64,000 nucleotides of DNA from Argyresthia goedartella. Taxonomy: Eukaryota; Arthropoda; Insecta; Lepidoptera; Argyresthiidae. The position numbers and the translations under genes were made by a program. The notes under the pieces were generated by a model. The model was not told the origin of the DNA. It saw nothing but the letters and a program-made list of their open reading frames with translations, and made no database searches. Positions 50,401-60,284 of the stretch are shown piece by piece; position 1 is the first letter of the stretch, and every line of letters begins with the position of its first letter. The stretch lies in assembly GCA_949825045.1 (NCBI GenBank), contig OX463829.1, positions 21,918,715 to 21,982,714 of the forward strand. The letters run 5' to 3'.

Positions 50401-53400
50401 AAACGTTTCGTTTACTCACTTGTCTGACGGAATTTTAGTGACTTGGTTAAACGTCGGCATTTAATTAACGGTCTAGAGAGTTATTATTACTATATAGTCA
50501 TTAAGTGTCTAATTTGACCAACTAACTGCGTCATATACGTACGCCTGTATATACATGTACATTTATGTATGTATGGCTGCGTGGATACTATGTCCGTGGT
50601 CTAATGTAGAGAAGAGGCAAAAATTACAATTGCTAAGTATATGTAAATGTGATGTAAATATCTACAGTAATTAATATATTTTTTATTTTGATTTTGGATG
50701 GGTTTCACGCTTGCTTCTCACACAGGAGATGCAGATTCGAATCCTGACCATTTACCTATGGACATTTACCTTAAGAACATTATCGAACAAATCAAATCAA
50801 ATGTCTTTATTACACAGCCTCTTCTCTACAATGGACGACTGTGAGAGAAGGAGGGCGTAGAAACTCCTACAAATTGATTTTAGATCTCTTTTAAAAATTG
50901 GTTATTCTTAACAAATGCAAATATTATGTTAATTATTATAAATAATATGCAGGAAAAAATAGTAACAAAATTATTAACAGCAAGTTCTGTGTTGAGTTAG
51001 ATTATACAGTCCCGTCATTTAAGTAATCTTGAAAATTGTACTATCCCTTTTTTGACAAAGTCGCTTTTACACGGTATTTAAATTGCTCAAATGGCAATTT
51101 CAAAACCTCGTTCGGACTTCAGTTTTAAGCTTTAGGTCCCGGGTACTATCGCTTGGTAGTTAGTAGTCGTAAAACCCCCCCACCAACCCGCACTGAGCCA
51201 GCGTGGTGGAGTATGGCTTAATCTTACTCGTATCCGGGTAAATGCCTGTGCTCCTCGGTGGGGATATTAATAGGCTACGTTTAATTAATTTTTAAATTAT
51301 GTATGTTGGTTTGTCCCCAGATGGGCAGTCTCCGCAGTGATGACTCGACAGAACAATATAAAACTGTCCGACGTCGACACTACTGCCTTCATACCGCTGT
51401 GGGACATGTGCAACCACGAGCATGGCAAGGTAGGTACACGCCATTGGCTACATGATTATGTTGATAACCGATTCCAGAGGCGAAACAAATAAAAATCTAT
51501 TTTGAAAGCAGAACCGAGAATTTGATGAAGTATTAGTTTATTAGTACAGACTTGAACAGTTCGCGCCATTTTTCTTTGGCTCTCTCTGTCCACCCAGGTT
51601 AGTCCTATGCGAAAAAGAGAGATCACAGCTGGCTTAGTGACAAAGTCACTCAGCGCGGCTGTGATTCAATAGTTTTCGCGATTTAGTTATATTTGCTACC
51701 GTTTTCGTATTCTCACCTCCTCCAACTTTCCGCATGATAACAAATAAACTTTAAACAATTTCAGATAACTACTGATTTCAACAATGAGCTAGACCAGGGC
51801 GAATGCTTTGCGGTAAGAGACTTCCAGGCTGGCGAGCAGATCTTCATATTCTACGGAGCTCGGCCCAACTCTGATCTGTTCCTGCATAATGGGTGAGCAA
51901 CAACTAAAAAAATACCTAAATGCATTCATTAGATTAAAAATTAGCAAGTCTAATAATTACGGTTTATTAAGGCTAAAATATTACGAACCGACGATATGTC
52001 TGATTTATGTCTCGAGGTAATTCATAGCTCTTATTTGTTATTATTCAACAAATAGGTGACTTAGGCGTAATAATTAATTCTAAATTTAATTTTACTTCTC
52101 ATATTGATAATATAATAAATAAATCTTACAAACAACTAGGTATTATTTTTAGATTAGGGAAGCGCTTTATACTTGCCTCAACTTATAAGATACTGTTTAA
52201 TAGTTACGTCCGCAGTCGATTGGAGTTTGCATCCACTGTCTGGAGGCCATTTCACAATATACGATTACTGCGGCTTACGCTGTTAGGAACATCAGACAAA
52301 GCACGGATGTGGCTACATCTAGGCTAGTATATTTTAGTTACTTTCATAGTGTCATGTCCTATGACATCCTATGGTATCTTGTTGTGGGGGAGAGCACTCC
52401 TTAAGAGAGCTTTTTAATAGTAGTTTATGTGACTGCTGCATAATGGAGGGCATTAAAACTCGAGAGTGTTCGGCTCGTTTCATAATAACATCACTCGAGA
52501 GTTTTAATGCCTAAATATGTACAGTTACATACACTGGTTTATCTACACACATATCATAAGCTCTCTTTGATGTGTTCTGGAACCGCATGTTTGACCGGCA
52601 TTGTGGCTCTGCAATTGTTTAGCTTGTTCTTTAGTACCAACTTCACGCAGGCGGGCGTAGGCGTTCCAAATTTGAATGTCAGTACCAACTTCACAAACTA
52701 GGGACGGCACGCGGGTGGGCGTCGGCGTTCGAAATTTGAATGTCATTATATGTAGAAAAACTTCACATAATGACCATAATGTGTAGTTTTCCAGATACGA
52801 AACGAGTTTTTACCAAGTAGTTTAACATAATGCTGATCCTAACGTGCGGTTTTTGAAGGCAGTAAAGAGGGTTTATGATACGTGTGTAGATAAAGAAATT
52901 GACATACTAACAGTAGCTAGTCAATTTATTTTCGAAAATATAATGTATGTACGCAAGAACCTTACAACATTTTCCAAACTTAGCGATAGCTGTAATGTTA
53001 ACCTAAGAAATAATCACAGACTATGTGCGCCCGTATATTTAAACTCGCGAAGGTTAGCAATTCTTTTAAAGGTCAGTGCATTCTGTACTACAATAAGCAC
53101 CTCAATAATACCTCTGGAGATTTTGAAATTGCCATTTTAGCAATTTAAAAAGCATGTTAAAGCGACTTTGTCGAAAAAGGGATATGACAATGTTCAAGAT
53201 TACTTAATTGACAGGACTGTATGGGGTTAATCTGGCTCAACACAGACCATGCTGTTAATAATTTTGTAAGTATTTATTCCTGCTTATTAATCATAGCAAT
53301 TAAATTTTTCATATTTGTGTTATTATTATTATTATTATATTAGTTAAGCACAACCTATTTTTAAAAGAGATCTAAAAATTTATCTGTGGGAGTTTCTACG

Positions 53401-56400
53401 CCCTACTTGTCCCAGAGTGGTCCAATGTAGAGAAGAGGCAAAAAATGACGTTTGCTAAGAATATGTAAATATCTACAGTAATAAAGTACTTTGACTTTGA
53501 CTTTGATACATATAAATAGGGTCATAGTAATTAAAAACAAGTTTTTGAAAAATCTACCGTACAAATAATTATTTTTCAAACTATGCTGCTTCGGCTGAAC
53601 GATACAATATTACATCTCTGCAGTGCAGACGTGTTATTAAAATTCTGAATAACAATATTGACTCTACTACTAACTCTTTTACTAATAAGATTTAAAATTT
53701 CTCGTAAGAGATCACGCAAGAGAGAGCTTTTCTTTTTACCATATAACAACACTTTGTATGGACAGAATCCTTTTATTAGGCGCACATATAAACTATATAA
53801 TGACAAGTTAAGTAATATAGATATTTTCTGTAATTCGTTAAACTCATTTAAAAAGAATATTCTTCAGTCACTAGGTTAAGATGATACTCTGGCCCATTTG
53901 TAATGTACGTAACTTATAAAGTATACTTATATTTATAATTAGAATCTGTTTTGTTTTAAAAAAGTTTAAGTTTAAATGATTAGATACGACACAAAATATA
54001 AATTCAAAATTGTAAGTTCGGAAAACTATAGGTCTATTTAGTTATGAGAAAACTCTGTAAGATTTTATTATATATTTTTTGTATGGCCGTTTGTTTTCGT
54101 TAAATAAATTAAATAAAAAATAAAAAAATATATATAGAAGAACACAAGAAATGAACATCTTTTTCTTTTTTCGTTAAAACAAACGGAGAATTAGTATATT
54201 AATAATAATTAAACGGTAAACATTATGAAATCCTTGATTTAGGACTGACATAGACACCAGCTAGACATATAAATGAGGTAGCAAGCAGAGGTTCAATTAT
54301 ACGAGTTGGATTCGAGGAACTTGGAAAACTAAAGCAAGAGCACGCACTATTAGGAAACTTCTAAATAGATTTTCCGGTACAATGATTTATTGCGAATTTC
54401 TTATTATATAATTAATGACAAAACAATAAATCTATAATGGATTATCGGCAATGGTTGTGCAGCTGTGCTCAACAGAACTCCACGGTTTAGAGAAGACCAG
54501 TCGAGTATTACAATGGCACGAAGCCAGTGGGTACCGTCTCAAATTCGGTTTTTTACGGGACCCTATTACTGAGCCTCCATTGTCCGTCCGTCCGTCCGTC
54601 TGTCAGCAGGCTGTATCTCAAGAACAGTGGTAGGTAGAGAGTTGAAATTTTCCCAGAATATGTATTTTTGTTGCCGCTACAGCAACAAATAATTAACTAC
54701 ACGTGATTTTATTAATGAAAGGGTGTCCCCATACAAGAGACGTGTTTTAACACCACTAGCGAAGGAACAAACTCTTAACATGCGCGGCTTAACATGCTTG
54801 TGGTGACGCAATTGTTTTGTTATCGGTTACGCAATCTTAGGGTTCTGGGTTCAAATCCACGTTCGTACATATTACGTATTATTCTCTTTTTGTTTTTGTT
54901 CAATCGTTAACTTTTCTTGTACGATGTTATGAAACCGTGTGGGAGAGCGATCCGCACTTGACCGATTTTTATTGGTCAAAATTTTACAAATTTGACCAAT
55001 AGCCACGAGAGGCGTTGCCTCACTCACACAGACGCAGGTCTAAATCCTCTGTCAAATGTCAACGTAGTGTTTGTATGCTCTTTGGCCTAATGTTGATGGT
55101 TTATAGAAAACGTGCAAATTGTGTCAAAAAACCGTCCTTTACATATTTAATTACCATTCTTCCCCTATATTTAATGAACGGCTACACGTGAGTTCAAATG
55201 TGCCTCTACCACCCCGTATGAGATTAGACGTGACGACATATCATTCATCGTCTCCAGAATGGAATATAGTATCATACAGTTTGCATCAAGGATCAAGGAT
55301 GAAGGATCAAATTTTATCGACAAAAAATATATTTAACATTAATACGCCAAAACTGTTTCAGTTAAGAACTTATTTATGGTGTCTTTTGAAAACTAGCGTG
55401 ATGTAGAAAAATATTCCATATTGAATAATTTTGGAGTGTTAACTGTAAACTTTAAACTGAGTTTAAAGTTTACAGTTAACACTTTTTAGCGACTATTTGA
55501 TACAGGAAGTACCGCCTGTCCTTGATCATCGCGATCCAGTTCGAAAAGTAAGTAAGTAAATAGTAAGAAAGTAAACGAAACATACCTATATATTAAAACA
55601 CCTATAAAAATATCGGAGATTTAAAAAAATATTTTTTGTCGATAAAATTTGATCCTCTTCAACCCTGTGTTGGATATGTGCACTTAATAAATACTCACGC
55701 TATATATGAGAATCTAGATCTACATATATTTAGATTATCTTATACGGTATTTCAATGTTTGTCTGTAATCAGTTTGACAGATGATTTAGCTCTAAAATTT
55801 TAGAGGTAATTTAGTTTATGTGAGCAAGCTGGCTTTAGAAAATCTATGCGCATAACACACAACTTTTCACATTCACATGAGCTCTAATTACTATTCCCTG
55901 CAAAAGTTACACATGACATAAGCTGCTACCAGTGAGTTATAGTGATATAATATGATCTGATCATAATCATTCTGAACCGCTGTACATAATGCCTGGTGTT
56001 CTTTAAAACAAGTTATGTGGAGTGGTAAATCTACTTTCAAAATGTCCCCGAGTCCTTTTACTGAATTTAGTCTTATATAATTTAGCGTCGAAAATTAAGA
56101 GTAAATTTAACAATTGTCGAGTTAACATGATGGCGCAACTGGGCACAATTTATGTAATTACAAAACTGTTTATCGCAACCCTCTACAGACATATATACTC
56201 GGACATACTGGGATACAATTTATAGTCATAAGTTCTGCATCATTTATCTGTTACAAAGATTGCGTTTACTATCGAACGAAACTACTATCTTTCACTTTTA
56301 GACCTTACCTCCGTGTAATAGAGACAAAAATTGGCACAGGATGCATTTCGAATGTACGTGTGAATGGTAGCTTGTGTTTTTGTGGTCGGACTTTGGTACG

Positions 56401-59400
56401 TTTCACTCCATTTCATTATGGATTTGGTATCCAAAGTGGAAGTTTTATGGTATTTTGTATTGATCGATGTTGTATCGCATTGGCAAATTACTCTTAACCG
56501 CAGCGAACGTGGAGGAATTACTTACATAACATTGGGAAACTGTCGCCGCAATACACAATTTGATTATTGTTGATGGCACGGCAGATGTGTAAAGGATATA
56601 CCTATATAGAGAGAGAGAGAGACAAGGCGAGAGAGATAAACTACTGTGAATATCTATGGCAAGTCTTTTAGAAAACTACCAAAACTATTTATTTTGCCCA
56701 TCTGTACGACTGATATGGTCCTTCGATCAGAAAGGATTCTAATCGGTAACTTATATATGTACAGGGTTTTGTCTTGCTTTGACATTTGACATAAGTTAAA
56801 CAGTGAATAACTTTTTTATTTGTAAGGCCGTAAGTGAATAAAATATCCTCAAGTGCGGGTTGGCCTCGCACACGAAGGGTTCCGTACCGTCGTTCAAGAA
56901 AACAAACAACTAAATATCCGAACTTGGTTTCGATAGCAGTCCCTACAGATCGCTAACTCGACGTAAATAAATTGCGCTACTAATGATGTTGGTGGCCGCG
57001 CAATTTGCGTGATATTTGAATTGTGATGATTTAGTAATTAGCAGGGACAGGAATATTAAAACACGCCTCTTCTATGGAGACCCTTTTAACTTATAAAATC
57101 GTTTGTTCACCAGTTGTTGCTGTAGCGCCAACAGATATACGTATTATGTGAAAATTTCAATTCTCCACATTCATTAGATAATGCTCGCTGACGAATGGAC
57201 GGAGAGACAGTTGAAGCTTGGTGATGGCCGTTTGGCACCCTTCGGGTAATGGAACCCTAAAACTAATCGTCCGAATAAAATACTGACTTTCCGAAAAGTC
57301 AAGTCAAGTATTTTAGTCAGAGATTCAAGGAGAGTTTACGAATACATATTATCCGATTTTAATGCAGTTCCGCAATGAAATTAGTTCGGTTTTTAGAATT
57401 ATTTCGATTAGACCTTTTTGTCATTCCAGATTCGTCTACCCCGGCAACCAGCACGACAGCCTCTCCCTATCCCTCGGCGTATCTTCGAGCGACCCATCCA
57501 GAGAGCAGCGCTTGCAACTATTACTCCGGCTGGGGCTGGCGTGTGTGACTCACTACAACCTGCACAGAGGGCCGGTGCCGCCCGGTGCTGAGCTGCTGGC
57601 CTTCATTCGTATATTCACTATGAACCAGGGTATGGGTCGAATGCCCTGCCATAAAGCACTACGCTCATACAACTCAAAGATGTCTGGCTAAAGGGCATCG
57701 CTCACTTATTCGACGCCGCTCCCGTACAGCTAAAGAATGTTCGTTCAAATATGGGTTTTAGATTGTGCTCTGTAGTGTTGTGCAGTTAGTTGGTTAAATC
57801 AGACACTTACCTAACTCTGTAGACCGTTAATTAAATGTCGACTTTTAACAAAGTCACTAAAATTCTGTCGGAAAAGTGAGTGAACGAAACTTTTAACGAG
57901 TTGTCTAAACGTTCCTGGGCAACAAGACATACAATATAAATATTTTTTATGTATACTTAAGTTTATGTTTTAAGTATTTTTTGTTGTTCTTACATGTTCA
58001 ACCTAACGCGAAGGATAAAAGGGGGTTCGCTTCGCTCACCCTTCACCTAAGCTACCGCAATGTTTTGCCCTGATATAAGCTGTGCAAATCAGCTGTTGTC
58101 GTGACGCCATCTTGTTTTTCAACACACCGGCTTTCGTTAAGACAGACTGTTAAACGTTTTCGACGTTGCTTTATTTAAATCAAAATGCTAGTGACTTGGT
58201 TAAACGTCGGTATTTAATTAACGGTCTAGAGAGCTAGTTAAGTGTCTGATTTAACCAACCAACTGCGACAGATATACTATCGAATTGTACGTTTGCAGCA
58301 ACCTTGCTTATAGCGAGCCGTGTGCTATCTTGTGTCGGCACTGTAAAGTATATTTGAAGGAACATTCTTAAGCTATGGTGGAGCGGTGTCGTTGAACCGC
58401 ACATGCCTTCACAGTACACTTCAGCATCGCGACACGCGGTGGGACGCTTCATTTCGAAAATGGATTCCAACTCGGAAACATCGTTGTTGCTCTTGCGGAT
58501 TAACGGAACTGTCATTTGTTAAATAAGGAATAATTATAACAATACCTTGGACACTATTTACACACATTGATCCAGCCCCAAACTAGGATTCCCTGTATCT
58601 GGGTACTAGACAACGATACACATACTTAAATAGATAAGTATTACACATAGATAGATAAAAAACCATGACTAGGGTACAAATATCCGTTCTCATCAAACAA
58701 ATATTTGCCCTCAGCGGAACTCGAACCCGGGACCCTTGGCTTCGTAGGCAGGGTCACTGCCGGCTCGGCCATTCGGGTCGTCATCGCAATGGGTGCATAA
58801 GTGCGCTTGCAACACTTTTACCCCCAGTTTCTGAAAAAGTAGTCAAATATAACAAGAGATTAATCACACATAAATTCAAAATGGCGGCACGTGATTGGCC
58901 GAAATTAATTGAACAGCCAGTTTAAGTTGTCACAGCTAATTTTACTTTCGGAAGCCGTTCGTTAATCCGGACGCGCGGCTGCCGCGATGCTGCTCTCATC
59001 ATGTCTCTCAGCATGGCAAATTCTCACTTCCAAATGTCAGGCAAGTTGGAACCAGTTTAGTGTTGGACAGCAATTCGTTAGAATTAGTAAATGACACGAA
59101 GTTTCTTGGAATAACCATTGATAGCAAATTGCAGTGGGGACCCTACATAGAAAAATTGGCTGGTAAATTAAGTTCTGCGGCTTACGCTGTTAGGAACATC
59201 AGACAAAACACGGATGTGGCTACATCTAGGCTAGTATATTTTAGTTACTTTCATAGTGTCATGTCCTATGGTATCTTGTTGTGGGGAAAAGCAGCGGATA
59301 TTCAAAGTATTTTTATTTTACAGAAAAGAGCTATTCGAGCAATTTATAATTTAAAACGCACAGACTCCTTAAGACAGCTTTTTAAAGAAATTGACATACT

Positions 59401-60247
59401 AACTGTAGCTAGTCAATTTATTTTCGAAAATATAATGTACGTACGCAAGAACCTTACAAAATTTCCCAAACTTAGCGATAGCTGTAATGTTAACCTAAGA
59501 AATAATCACAGACTATGTGCGCCCCGATTTAGACTCGCGAAGGTTAGCAATTCTTTCAAGGGTCAGTGCATTCTCTACTACAACAAGATACCTCTGGAGA
59601 TCTTGACATTGCCATTTGAGCAATTTAAAATCCATGTTAAAGCGACTTTGTCGAAAAAGGGATATTACAATGATTACTTAAATGATGGGTCTGTATGGGG
59701 TTAATCTGGCTCAACACAGACCTTGCTGTTAATAATTTTGTAATTATTTATTCCTGCTTATTAATTATGATGATGACTAAATATTATATTTTGTATTAGT
59801 TAAGCATAAGCAATTTTTAAAAAGAGATCTAAAAATCAATCTGTGGGAGTTTCTGTTCTCCCACAGTGGTCCAATGTAGAGAAGTGGCAAAAAATGACGA
59901 TTGCTAAGTATATGTAAATATCTACAGTAGTAAAGACATTTGGTATTTGGTATTTGGCTGAGCACCCCAACAGCGGAACTTGAAAAGTTACTTTCAACTT
60001 ACTTTTCATATGTTAAAAAAGGCTCTTCACTAACTAACAGAGCAACATAACTTTATAGTTTTAATAGCGATTCAATAAATAACAAGTATATCAATTCAAA
60101 TCCGGTGCGACATATTAAAAAAAAAACGTGATAAACTAATTTTGTCATGAAATCAAGCAAAAATAATTAAATTACGATTATATAATGTTTATATAATGTT
60201 TTTATCCTAGTTTGGGGCTAGATCAATGTGTGTTAATAGTCTCCAAG

Positions 60248-60284
<37 letters not shown>

